A DNA stretch of 42,346 bases from Alistipes sp. (lineage in GTDB: Bacteria > Bacteroidota > Bacteroidia > Bacteroidales > Rikenellaceae), in NCBI GenBank assembly GCA_017503575.1, contig JAFVSV010000022.1:1-42346 (forward strand), given 5' to 3'. Each line of letters begins with the position of its first letter. The first letter of the stretch is position 1. The position numbers were made by a program, and so were the translations under genes. The notes under the pieces are model-generated. The model searched no databases. It saw only the letters and a program-made list of their open reading frames with translations, and was not told where the DNA came from. This document shows positions 27,001 through 34,497 of the stretch, one piece after another.

Positions 27001-27352
27001 ATCTACAGCATCGTCACTTGGTAAGAACTATCACCTCGACTTGTTGGATGCTTGGACTAAGGATAATCCAAACTCTAACATCCCACGTTTCCAGTTTGCT
27101 GATGAGTATGTAGCTGTTACATCAACTCGTTTCTTGATTAGCTCTAACTACTTGAATATCTCTAACATTAGCATCGGATACAACTTCCCAGCTAAGTGGT
27201 GGAATGGTAAGATTCAGAACTTGCGCGTTTATGCAGTATGCGACAACGTATGGTACTGGTCAGCACGTAAGGGCTTCGATCCTCGTGGTACAGGTACCGG
27301 TCAGTACTCTCCTATCCGTACCATCTCTGGTGGTGTAACCTTGACATTCTAA
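24098..27352 (+). CDS. SusC/RagA-family TonB-linked outer-membrane transporter
   Basis: 1084 aa with signal peptide ending VFA-QDQ. A CarboxypepD_reg-like domain spans about residues 28-105 (VTGTVTDETGTPVIGATVAV). The plug has the SusC hallmarks NDPLWVVDGVPYEG and VLKDAASNALYGARGANGV. A long TonB barrel ends PIRTISGGVTLTF. The start could be ATG 24098 or 24104. It pairs with the SusD gene 21 bp downstream to form a lid-and-barrel importer for oligosaccharides or peptides. No glycoside hydrolase lies nearby, while two S8 proteases and a C10 protease follow, so a peptide substrate is plausible but unproven. Confidence 0.95.
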   Translation: MLMVRKVVLSMVATLILGCASVFAQDQRVTGTVTDETGTPVIGATVAVEGTTRGAVTDIAGFYEINASADATLVFQYLGYKTEVVAVAGRTTIDISLTPDSTKVEEIIVQAFGTAKKEAFTGSAATMKSDELAKVQTSNVANALTGKVAGLQTSQGSGSLGSEPTIRIRGIGSINAGNDPLWVVDGVPYEGDKNNINMADVETLTVLKDAASNALYGARGANGVIMITTKRAKAGDARVNFDAKWGVNMAARQLYDYTRDPGQYYEMHYTALKNKYMDKDKLDASAAHIMANQVLTSAGEGGLGYNVFTVPAGQTLIGSNGKLNPNATLGRKFSYNGQEYTVRPDDWYDELYDPSFRQEYNVSIAAASEKSNFFASFGYLNNTGITDGSNMYRWTARLRADYQAKKWLKVGGNVSYTNFNWNGASSTNEGDGSTGDVFAAVSDMAPIYPVYIRDAEGNIMYEDNKAGHGYYGKKYDEKWPIYDTGDGSVWGLTRFSGSQSNPLQNIWLDEANSEGNAFSVNGFADFTIIPGLVLTLNGSVTIDETRGTSLKNPYYGQFVANKGVVTKSHGRQYNHNLQQLLNYNKSFGANEEHNLQVLLGHETYNLRSYSLGGFKTNVYSTDNLELDGAIVDGKSVSSSFGEYVNEGYFVRAMYEYDGRIFASASYRRDASSRFHPDHRWGNFWSVGAAWIINRENWFNAPVFNMLKIKASFGSQGNDAIGMYRYTDLYAVTNDGNDGISIMFGAKGNPNITWETNSNLNIGAEFGLWNDRLSGSVDFFYRKTSDMLFEVPVAPSMGYSSYFDNIGDMANTGIELVLNGDLVRTQNVVWSLNANLTWVKNKVLSLPESRKDRTVDGHEGFIKGSTFLAEGLPLNTLYIHEYAGVNPDSGLSQWWIKDDAAEGGWSKTTDYGMISSDHDSKKLLDSTLADVFGGFGTTLYAYGFDLSIAFDYQLGGTTLDGSYAGYMAPSTASSLGKNYHLDLLDAWTKDNPNSNIPRFQFADEYVAVTSTRFLISSNYLNISNISIGYNFPAKWWNGKIQNLRVYAVCDNVWYWSARKGFDPRGTGTGQYSPIRTISGGVTLTF

Positions 27353-27373
27353 TTTTAATATAGGTATAAGATT

Positions 27374-29101
27374 ATGAAATTCACAAAAATATTGACAACT
27401 GCGGCTGTTGCGCTTGGTGCAACTGTCGCGCTCAGTGGATGTATCCGCGAGACCTTCCCCAAGGAGAGCACCATCACACAGGAGCAGCTTATGGGTGGTC
27501 AGATGGATATTGTGGCTGAGAACCTTCTTAAGGGTATTCCTCGTGGTATTCTTGCACCAGCTGCTGGCGGTTGGGAGCACACTGACTTTGGTTTCCCATC
27601 AGTAGGTTTGTATAACGACCATGCTGCACAGCTTATCTGTACTAATGGTTGGACTTTGGGTAATGCTCCTGCATACAACCGTTTCTACCTCGGTTCATGG
27701 GGTAAGGGCTATGGCGCAAATGGCGCTATGCCTCAGCACATCTGGTATACATACTATCCTCAGATCAAGTCATGTAACGATGTAATTACATTGACTGCTG
27801 ACAATGAGAATTTGGCATCATATTCAGCTATTGCTCGTACATATCGTGCTTACTTGTACCTCGATCTCGCTCGTTTGTTCGAGTGCTTGCCTATCGGTGG
27901 CGAGAGTAGCTACGATGAGACAGCTTTCAATGTAGCTGGTCTTACAGTGCCTATCGTAAATGAGTTCACTAAGGAGGATGCTGCTGAGAACAACCCACGA
28001 GTTACTCGTGAGGAGATGTTCACTTTCATTCTTGATGATTTGAAGTTTGCTGAGGAGGCATTCGCATCTGAGAGCTATGTTCCTATTGGTACTACCGATC
28101 CTACTTTGGCTGTTGTTTACGGTCTTTACGCTCGTGTATACCTCTGGTTGGGTGGCTTTGAGGATGGTCTTAATGGAGCACTTCCTTCAGGCAACGAGGC
28201 TTATCAGAAGGCTGCTGAGTATGCTCAGAAGGCTATCACTACATTCGGTGGTGCTATCATGAGCGAGGCTGAGTGGACTAATCCTACTACTGCGTTCAAC
28301 ACTAAGGCTTCTTCTTGGATGTGGACTTTGTATCACTCAACAGATACCTTGGCTGGCAACCTTCACCAGTTTGTAGCTCACATGGCTCCTGAGGCATCTT
28401 ATGGTTACTGCCCATTCACTAACCCAGGTGTTGGCTCAAAGGCTTATGACCGTCTTGGTGATGGTGACTTCCGTAAGAAGCTTATGATTGATCCTAACCA
28501 CTTCGACGTAGTATACAACGAGGATTTGCAGCAGAATGTATTCAAGTCAAATGAGAATACTGAGGCATCGTGGAACGCATTTAAGCCATACACCTTGATG
28601 ACTTCTAAAGACGAGTATGCTACATTTGCACCTTACACATTCTTCAAGTTCCGTCCTGCACAGGGTAACCGTACTGACTATATGACAGCTGGTGCTATTG
28701 CATTGCCTTTGATGCGTTGCGAGGAGATGTACTTCATCCAGATGGAGGCTACCTACCACACTCAGGGTGCAGATGCAGCTATGCAGCAGCTCGCTCAGTT
28801 TATGTCGAACCGCGATTCGGCATACTCAATCAGAACTCAGAATATTTTGGATGAGATTATCTTCCAGAAGGGTATTGAGTTCTGGGGCGAGGGTCAGATT
28901 ATGTACGATATGAAGCGTTTGAACATGGGTGTTAACTGCGCATACGAGGGCTCTAACTACGACCCACAGCGTCGTTTCAACACCGCGACTCGTTTGCCAT
29001 GGTGGACTCCTATGATTCCTCTGGGCGAGACTCAGGTTAACCAGGGTATCCCTGCTAAGGATAACAACCCAGATCCTACTAACGTGGTAATGCCTTTGTA
29101 A
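27374..29101 (+). CDS. SusD/RagB-family nutrient-binding lipoprotein
   Basis: 575 aa, signal peptide and lipobox LSGC (Cys23). The SusD TPR-like N-terminal core is seen in YTYYPQIKSCNDVITL and ARTYRAYLYLDLARLFE. The C-terminal RagB/SusD region includes LPLMRCEEMYFIQMEA and ILDEIIFQKGIEFWGEG with YDMKRLNMGVN. It forms the surface lid over the SusC barrel encoded just upstream and captures the ligand. Length is typical. Confidence 0.95.
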   Translation: MKFTKILTTAAVALGATVALSGCIRETFPKESTITQEQLMGGQMDIVAENLLKGIPRGILAPAAGGWEHTDFGFPSVGLYNDHAAQLICTNGWTLGNAPAYNRFYLGSWGKGYGANGAMPQHIWYTYYPQIKSCNDVITLTADNENLASYSAIARTYRAYLYLDLARLFECLPIGGESSYDETAFNVAGLTVPIVNEFTKEDAAENNPRVTREEMFTFILDDLKFAEEAFASESYVPIGTTDPTLAVVYGLYARVYLWLGGFEDGLNGALPSGNEAYQKAAEYAQKAITTFGGAIMSEAEWTNPTTAFNTKASSWMWTLYHSTDTLAGNLHQFVAHMAPEASYGYCPFTNPGVGSKAYDRLGDGDFRKKLMIDPNHFDVVYNEDLQQNVFKSNENTEASWNAFKPYTLMTSKDEYATFAPYTFFKFRPAQGNRTDYMTAGAIALPLMRCEEMYFIQMEATYHTQGADAAMQQLAQFMSNRDSAYSIRTQNILDEIIFQKGIEFWGEGQIMYDMKRLNMGVNCAYEGSNYDPQRRFNTATRLPWWTPMIPLGETQVNQGIPAKDNNPDPTNVVMPL

Positions 29102-29134
29102 TTAGTCGGACTATAAATTAAAAATTTGAAAAGT

Positions 29135-31432
29135 ATGAAAAGATTTAATTTTATATATCTGTTTCTTGCCGTTGTAGGTGTCCTTTCATTGGCATCGTGC
29201 GAGCACAAGTATGCAGATTATACCCCTGGTTCGGCTGATAAGAACACGGGTGTATACTTCCCAAGTACTGCAGCGCTCGCTGTTACGGCTGAGGATACTT
29301 CAGTAGAGATTCCTGTAGCTCGTCTCAATGCTGATGCTGAGGCTACTGTTACATTCCGTGCGGAGGATGTTAGCGAGTCTGGTCTCTTCACAATTCCTAA
29401 TGAGGTTAAGTTTGCGGCTGGCGAGGCTGAGTCTAAGATTGTTATCAACTTCGATGGCACAGAGCTCGTTACAGGTATTAAGTACCCTGTAAAGATTAAG
29501 CTCGCTGAGGAGGAGGCTTCTTCTTATGCTATCTCGGAGTATACTTTCAACATCTATATTCCTGAGCCATGGAACTCTATGGGCCAGGGTATCTACTTCG
29601 ACGACCTTCTTTGGACTATTCTTGATGGCGGTGAGATGTACCAGGGTGTAGGTGCTTATGTTGAGTTCCAGCAGCACGCTCTCGAGCCTAACCGCATCCG
29701 CGCTGTCAACGTTTATGCTCCAGAGACTATCGGTACTATGTGGGGTGGCGTTCCTCAGTTTATGACTTTCACTGCAGGCGAGGAAACTACTTACGTTGAG
29801 TTCGATATTACCGATCCTAACAACGTTAAGTTCGGTGAGGTTTACACAGACTCTGAGGCTGGTAATGCTCAGGTAGTGTACCTTAATATCAAAGTGGTGG
29901 GTGACCAGCAGGGTACTCTCTACGACTTGGCTTGCCTTGTTTGGGAGAGTGCTGGTCCAGTAGTTTTGAAGGATGGCGTTATCACATTCCCTACACAGGG
30001 TGTTGAGCTTGCTGCATTCAAAGATGGTGCCTATGCTGGTTACTTCGGTATTGGTAATACTGCTGGTTACATGCAGTACTACTTGCCTGGTACCGAGTTC
30101 GTTAACTACGATATGGCTGTAACATACGATGGTATGTATGTATCGGCTGATGGTACTACTGCAAGTGCTATCTTCAACTTCGCATTTGGTGCTGACGTAG
30201 CTACTTACAAGTTTGCATTCCTTCCTGGTGACATTACTGCCGATCCAGCAGAGGCTATCGAGGCTATCGTTGCTGGTAGCAGCGATCTTAAGATCTACGA
30301 GGGTGATGTAGATACCAAGCGTTGGGAGGTTGAGCTTACTAAGGGTGTTTACACTCTTGTAGCTGTTCCTTACTCTGCTGAGGGTGAGGCCAAGGCTGAC
30401 AATGCTATTGCTTACAACTTCTACTTCAACGGTACAGGTGATATGCCCGAGGTAAATGTTGAGGTTGAGGTTAATACTCCTGCATACTTCGCCGAGGAGG
30501 ATAAGAAGGCAGAGGTAGAGGCTGAGTCACCTGCTTGCTTCAACGTTGCTTGCAAGGTTGTTGCCGATGCTTCGCAGCTTAAGGCTGTAAAGTACTGGTA
30601 TGGTAATGCTGAGGCTTTGGTATCGCAGAAAGTTGATGATGACACTCTCTTCGCTAACTACGCTGGCGATGCATCGAAAATTATTGAAAAGATCGCTGAG
30701 AATGGCGCTGCTCTTATGACCTTCAACGTTACTGCCGAGACTCCTAACTTCGTTGTCAAGTTGCGTTTCGAGACTATCTACGGCACTAATGTAGATAAGA
30801 CTATCGAGTACGAGCTTCCTAAGTACGATGGTACATTCCCTGTAGGCGCTTACAAGTTCACCGAAGGCGACTATGAGGAGGTCTTTACTATCGTTCCTGC
30901 AAAGAGCTATACTACCTTCTTCTGGACTAACTCTACATTCGATGGCTCGTCTTGGTATTGCGATTTCAACCCCGAGACTTCAATCCTTACAATGGATGGT
31001 ATCTTGTTCAACTACGAGGATGAGGGTAGCCAGTTTGGTAAGCTCTATGGTTACTATAACCAGGAGGGAACATTGGTATACTCTTATCAGAGCTCGGATA
31101 ATGCTGAGTTTAATGGTATGGCTCCTCTCCAGCTCTCTGTAGCTGATGGCGCTATGGCTCTTAAGACATACTACGGTGCAGCTATCTTCAATTACACTGC
31201 AGAGGATCAAAGTTTCACTGGCCAGTTCCACTTCCTCTTTACTCCTGAGGCTACTATCGAGCCTTATGTAGAGGAGGAGGCTCCCGCTACATCTGCAAAG
31301 GTGTTGTCTGTTGCTGCTGACAAGGTTGATTATGCTGGTGTTAAGGCTGTTATGGCCGAGCGTGTAGAGGTTGTTAAGCCTATGGCTGCAACTCCACTTG
31401 GCTCTATGAAGCCTGCAACACTTAAGCGATAA
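29135..31432 (+). CDS. Surface lipoprotein of the SusCD operon (Calx-beta-like N-terminus)
   Basis: 765 aa from the ATG at 29135; an upstream in-frame TTG at 29126 is less likely. Signal peptide with lipobox LASC (Cys22). Residues about 35-150 have the strand pattern of a Calx-beta/DUF4843-like domain (YFPSTAALAVTAEDTSVEIPV, then GESKI and YPVKIKLAEEE). The rest is beta-rich and repetitive, without recognised catalytic motifs. The C-terminal ~60 residues turn basic and Ala/Lys rich (SAKVLSVAADKVDYAGVK). Third gene after SusC and SusD, in the position of SusE/F-type binding lipoproteins, so a surface ligand-binding role is inferred. Confidence 0.7.
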   Translation: MKRFNFIYLFLAVVGVLSLASCEHKYADYTPGSADKNTGVYFPSTAALAVTAEDTSVEIPVARLNADAEATVTFRAEDVSESGLFTIPNEVKFAAGEAESKIVINFDGTELVTGIKYPVKIKLAEEEASSYAISEYTFNIYIPEPWNSMGQGIYFDDLLWTILDGGEMYQGVGAYVEFQQHALEPNRIRAVNVYAPETIGTMWGGVPQFMTFTAGEETTYVEFDITDPNNVKFGEVYTDSEAGNAQVVYLNIKVVGDQQGTLYDLACLVWESAGPVVLKDGVITFPTQGVELAAFKDGAYAGYFGIGNTAGYMQYYLPGTEFVNYDMAVTYDGMYVSADGTTASAIFNFAFGADVATYKFAFLPGDITADPAEAIEAIVAGSSDLKIYEGDVDTKRWEVELTKGVYTLVAVPYSAEGEAKADNAIAYNFYFNGTGDMPEVNVEVEVNTPAYFAEEDKKAEVEAESPACFNVACKVVADASQLKAVKYWYGNAEALVSQKVDDDTLFANYAGDASKIIEKIAENGAALMTFNVTAETPNFVVKLRFETIYGTNVDKTIEYELPKYDGTFPVGAYKFTEGDYEEVFTIVPAKSYTTFFWTNSTFDGSSWYCDFNPETSILTMDGILFNYEDEGSQFGKLYGYYNQEGTLVYSYQSSDNAEFNGMAPLQLSVADGAMALKTYYGAAIFNYTAEDQSFTGQFHFLFTPEATIEPYVEEEAPATSAKVLSVAADKVDYAGVKAVMAERVEVVKPMAATPLGSMKPATLKR

Positions 31433-31453
31433 TCGTTAGATTGTCCTGATATT

Positions 31454-31483
31454 GCGGCCTGCTCTTCGGAGTAGGCCGCTTTT
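31454..31483 (+). terminator. Terminator of the SusCD operon
   Basis: An 11-bp stem with one G-T pair (GCGGCCTGCTC / GAGTAGGCCGC) around a stable TTCG tetraloop is followed by TTTT. Confidence 0.9.
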
Positions 31484-31624
31484 CTTGTGATAAGCGGCAA
31501 ACTGCAGCATAACAACCGAGACAACCAAGACAGCATAGTGAACAGAGGCTGCAGAGACAACTCGGCTCGTTGCAACTTTTTCTATACTTTTTACTTAAAT
31601 ACTTCTTTATTGGAAAATTTTATC

Positions 31625-31632
31625 TATATTTG
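31625..31632 (+). promoter_or_regulatory. -7 promoter element of S8 protease module 1
   Basis: TATATTTG matches TAnnTTTG, 45 bp before the ATG at 31678. It starts a 20-bp stretch, TATATTTGCATCTTGAGAGA, that is repeated exactly at the promoter of the second protease module (34426-34445). Confidence 0.75.
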
Positions 31633-31677
31633 CATCTTGAGAGAGAAGGAAATTTTTAATTTTTTCAAATAAATAGT

Positions 31678-33723
31678 ATGAAGAAGGTTAAATTATCATT
31701 GTTTGCCTTGGCTGCAATCTTCGCAGTATCGTGTGTGCAGGATCCTACAATGGAGGAGTCAACCGATAATGTGCAGGTGAGTGCTACCAAGAAGATTATC
31801 AACACCGCGGATAATGCCAATGCTGGTGAGCTTATCCTCTATGTTGATGAGGAGACTGCCGACCTATGGGCTAATGCCGAGTCTGTGACACGTTCGGGTA
31901 ACGCTAACCTCGACGCTTTGGCTGCCGAGCTTGGTGCTACATCTATCGAGCCTGTATTTAACATGAATATCAATGGCGAGGAGAAGCGCGCTATGGGCTT
32001 GCACCGCTGGTATGCCGTAGAGTTCGACAAGGAGGCAGATATTCAGGTCGCTGCCGATAAGTTCGCCTCAATGAAGGAGGTAAACCGCGTCCAGTACTCT
32101 ACAATATTGGTGCGTCCTGAGATTACCGCTACGCCTGTACAGGAGATGCCCGCTACACGCGCTGACGAGGCGATGCCTTTCAATGACCCTATGCTCGAGC
32201 TTCAGTGGCACTACCACAATCAGGGCTTGAAGGCTCTGTTCCCTGGCGCAAAGGCTGGTGAGGATATCAACGCCTTCGCTGCATGGAAGTACACCACAGG
32301 TCGTAACGACATCATCGTAGCTGTTATGGACGAGGGCGTTAAGTACAACCACCCCGACCTTGAGGCTAACATGTGGGTTAACGAGGCAGAGAAGAATGGC
32401 GCCGAGGGTGTCGATGACGATAAGAATGGCTTTGTTGACGATATCTATGGCATCAACTGCGTCGATGAGAGTGGCAATATCTCGTGGGATGTCCCAGCAT
32501 ACAATAGCGATGGTGACTATGTGGGTGATTCTGGTCATGGTACGCACGTTGCAGGTACTGTTGCTGCTGTGAACAACAATGGCATTGGTGTTGCTGGCGT
32601 TGCAGGTGGCTCGGGCAATGGCAATGGTGTGCGCATCATGTCTATCCAGATCTTCGACGGCCCAGACAACAGTTCTGCAAAGCAGAATGCACGCGGTATC
32701 CAGTATGCCGCAGATAATGGCGCTTGTATCCTCCAGAACTCATGGGGTTATCCAAACTCACAGTTCAAGGACTCTGATTATGAGCAGGCTATGAGCGCCG
32801 AGTGCGATGCATTGCGCTACTTTGCAAAGCAGAGTGGCTGCTCGGCAATGAAGGGTAATGTTGTCATCTTCGCTGCGGGTAACAGTGGTAAGGCTACATC
32901 TGACTATCCTGGTGCTTATAACGAGTTTATCTCTGTAACAGCATACGCTCCCGATGGCCTCCCAACATCATACACCAACTACAATTTAGGCTGTAATGTA
33001 GCCGCTCCTGGTGGTGATACATGGGCGCAGGATCGCCAGTGGAAGGACGAGGGTACTGTACTCTCGACAATTCCATCGGAGACTATCGATCCCTTAACAA
33101 AGGCTCCTTATGGCTCTGACTACGGCTATATGCAGGGTACATCTATGGCGTGTCCTCATGTGTCGGGTGTAGCAGCTCTCGTGTTGTCGTATGCTGTGGA
33201 GAATGGCATCACCCTTACTAACACACAGCTCTACGATATCCTTACATCGTCGGTACGCAACATCGACAACTCTCTTACGGGTACAGTGACCCGATGGGAT
33301 GCTTACGGCAGGGCGTTCAACATGAACCTCGATAGCTACAAGGGTAACATGGGTACTGGTAAACTCGATGCGCTGATGGCTATCCAGGCTGTGCGCGGCG
33401 ATATCTGCATCCCTGTGGTTGTTGGTAAGGAGTTTGAGCTTCACCCCAATATGGTGATTGGTAATGGTGACATCAGCGTTAAGGGTCTTGATGGTTACAC
33501 AATCTCGGACGATACAAAGAAACGCCTTGGCATCGAAAAGATTGATACATTCAACGGCAAGTTCTATTTCACATGTAAGAATGCTGGCATTGGTGTTATC
33601 ACCATCCAGTATATTGCAGGTGGCAACAAGGTCGGTGGCGGTAACACCACTGGCGGTAAGCTAATGGAGAAGGATGTCGTTATCGTTGCTCGTGATAACA
33701 ACGTTGCTGGCGGCTGGTTCTAA
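31678..33723 (+). CDS. S8 subtilisin-like serine protease lipoprotein (module 1)
   Basis: 681 aa; lipobox AVSC gives Cys19. A propeptide covers about residues 30-165 with a Fervidolysin-type inhibitor-like fold (NAGELILYVDEETADLW, HRWYAVEFD). The catalytic domain has Asp218 in VAVMDEG, His287 in GHGTHVAGT, oxyanion Asn402 in AAGNSG and Ser489 in GTSMACPHVSG. The Ca-like loop GVDDDKNGFVDDIYG sits at 244-258. After the catalytic domain a ~100-residue C-terminal region ends glycine-rich (AGGNKVGGGNTTGGK) and finishes VAGGWF. Nearby T-R-[SA] motifs at 71-73 and 160-162 suggest processing. It belongs to a two-gene unit with the small lipoprotein that follows. Confidence 0.93.
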   Translation: MKKVKLSLFALAAIFAVSCVQDPTMEESTDNVQVSATKKIINTADNANAGELILYVDEETADLWANAESVTRSGNANLDALAAELGATSIEPVFNMNINGEEKRAMGLHRWYAVEFDKEADIQVAADKFASMKEVNRVQYSTILVRPEITATPVQEMPATRADEAMPFNDPMLELQWHYHNQGLKALFPGAKAGEDINAFAAWKYTTGRNDIIVAVMDEGVKYNHPDLEANMWVNEAEKNGAEGVDDDKNGFVDDIYGINCVDESGNISWDVPAYNSDGDYVGDSGHGTHVAGTVAAVNNNGIGVAGVAGGSGNGNGVRIMSIQIFDGPDNSSAKQNARGIQYAADNGACILQNSWGYPNSQFKDSDYEQAMSAECDALRYFAKQSGCSAMKGNVVIFAAGNSGKATSDYPGAYNEFISVTAYAPDGLPTSYTNYNLGCNVAAPGGDTWAQDRQWKDEGTVLSTIPSETIDPLTKAPYGSDYGYMQGTSMACPHVSGVAALVLSYAVENGITLTNTQLYDILTSSVRNIDNSLTGTVTRWDAYGRAFNMNLDSYKGNMGTGKLDALMAIQAVRGDICIPVVVGKEFELHPNMVIGNGDISVKGLDGYTISDDTKKRLGIEKIDTFNGKFYFTCKNAGIGVITIQYIAGGNKVGGGNTTGGKLMEKDVVIVARDNNVAGGWF

Positions 33724-33756
33724 TGTAAATCATTAACGTAATAACAAGTACGATAT

Positions 33757-34224
33757 ATGAAAAGTTTGAAGATATGGTCATTGGCGGTGGTGCTGCTTAT
33801 GGCAATGGTAGGATGCGATAAAAATCCCGATGACGAAGGTAAGAAGCCACAGCAAATAGGCGGCTTTGATGGCATAGAGAAGGAGTGGAAGCTCGTGTCG
33901 GTAAACGATGTACCTGCAGATTTCAATGTTTATGTCCAGTTCGAGTCGGGTATGTTCGCCATGTACCAGCAGGTATATTCCCACGACTATAAGTTCTATG
34001 AGGGAGAGTACGAGATCAATGGTGATAAATTGTCGGGTAGCTACTTCGACGAGGGTGGCTGGAGATGCGACTATAAAGGTGGCGTATCGAGCGATGGCAA
34101 GTCGTTGATTCTTACGAGCGTAGAGGACAACCCTATCACTTGCGTATATGAGGAGTGCACAATTCCCCAGGAGGTGAAGGATGAGGCGTTGACACGTTCT
34201 GTGGAGGTTGTTCCTTTCCTATAA
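33757..34224 (+). CDS. Small lipocalin-like lipoprotein paired with S8 protease (module 1)
   Basis: 155 aa; lipobox MVGC (Cys20) followed by DKNPDDEG. The core, residues about 38-130, has the strand order of lipocalin-like/DUF5004-type Bacteroidetes lipoproteins (EKEWKLVSVNDVPADFNVYV, QQVYSHDYKFYEGEYEINGD). The C-terminus is TRSVEVVPFL, shared with the paralogue at 36526. It starts 33 bp after the protease stop and likely shares its transcript. Two copies of the same protease-lipoprotein pair make a functional link likely: inhibitor, chaperone or substrate. No direct evidence of inhibition. Confidence 0.8.
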   Translation: MKSLKIWSLAVVLLMAMVGCDKNPDDEGKKPQQIGGFDGIEKEWKLVSVNDVPADFNVYVQFESGMFAMYQQVYSHDYKFYEGEYEINGDKLSGSYFDEGGWRCDYKGGVSSDGKSLILTSVEDNPITCVYEECTIPQEVKDEALTRSVEVVPFL

Positions 34225-34311
34225 TTTTCGATTATAAGGCCGCATCTGCGACCTTCTAATCAATAATTGAATTTAAGATTATATTGGGCCTCATTGGCCC
34301 ACCCTAAGCAT

Positions 34312-34348
34312 AATCCCGAAGGCTAAGCACTATCCTTCGGGATTTCTT
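34312..34348 (+). terminator. Terminator of protease module 1
   Basis: An 11-bp perfect stem AATCCCGAAGG / CCTTCGGGATT (34312-34322 with 34334-34344) is followed by TCTTTG. A second small hairpin (GGGCC/GGCCC) lies at 34286-34300. Confidence 0.8.
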
Positions 34349-34425
34349 TGTGCGATAGATAAAAATCTGTTCTTTGCGACAACTCTATTTTATTAGCTAA
34401 ACTCTTCCGATTCAAGTTTTTTTTG

Positions 34426-34433
34426 TATATTTG
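34426..34433 (+). promoter_or_regulatory. -7 promoter element of S8 protease module 2
   Basis: TATATTTG matches TAnnTTTG. The 20 bp from 34426 to 34445 are identical to the module 1 promoter, while the surrounding leader differs, pointing to shared control of the two modules. Confidence 0.75.
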
Positions 34434-34497
34434 CATCTTGAGAGATTGTTAATTAGGCAATCATCCTTAAATGCGTAAACATTTAACTTAAACTACT

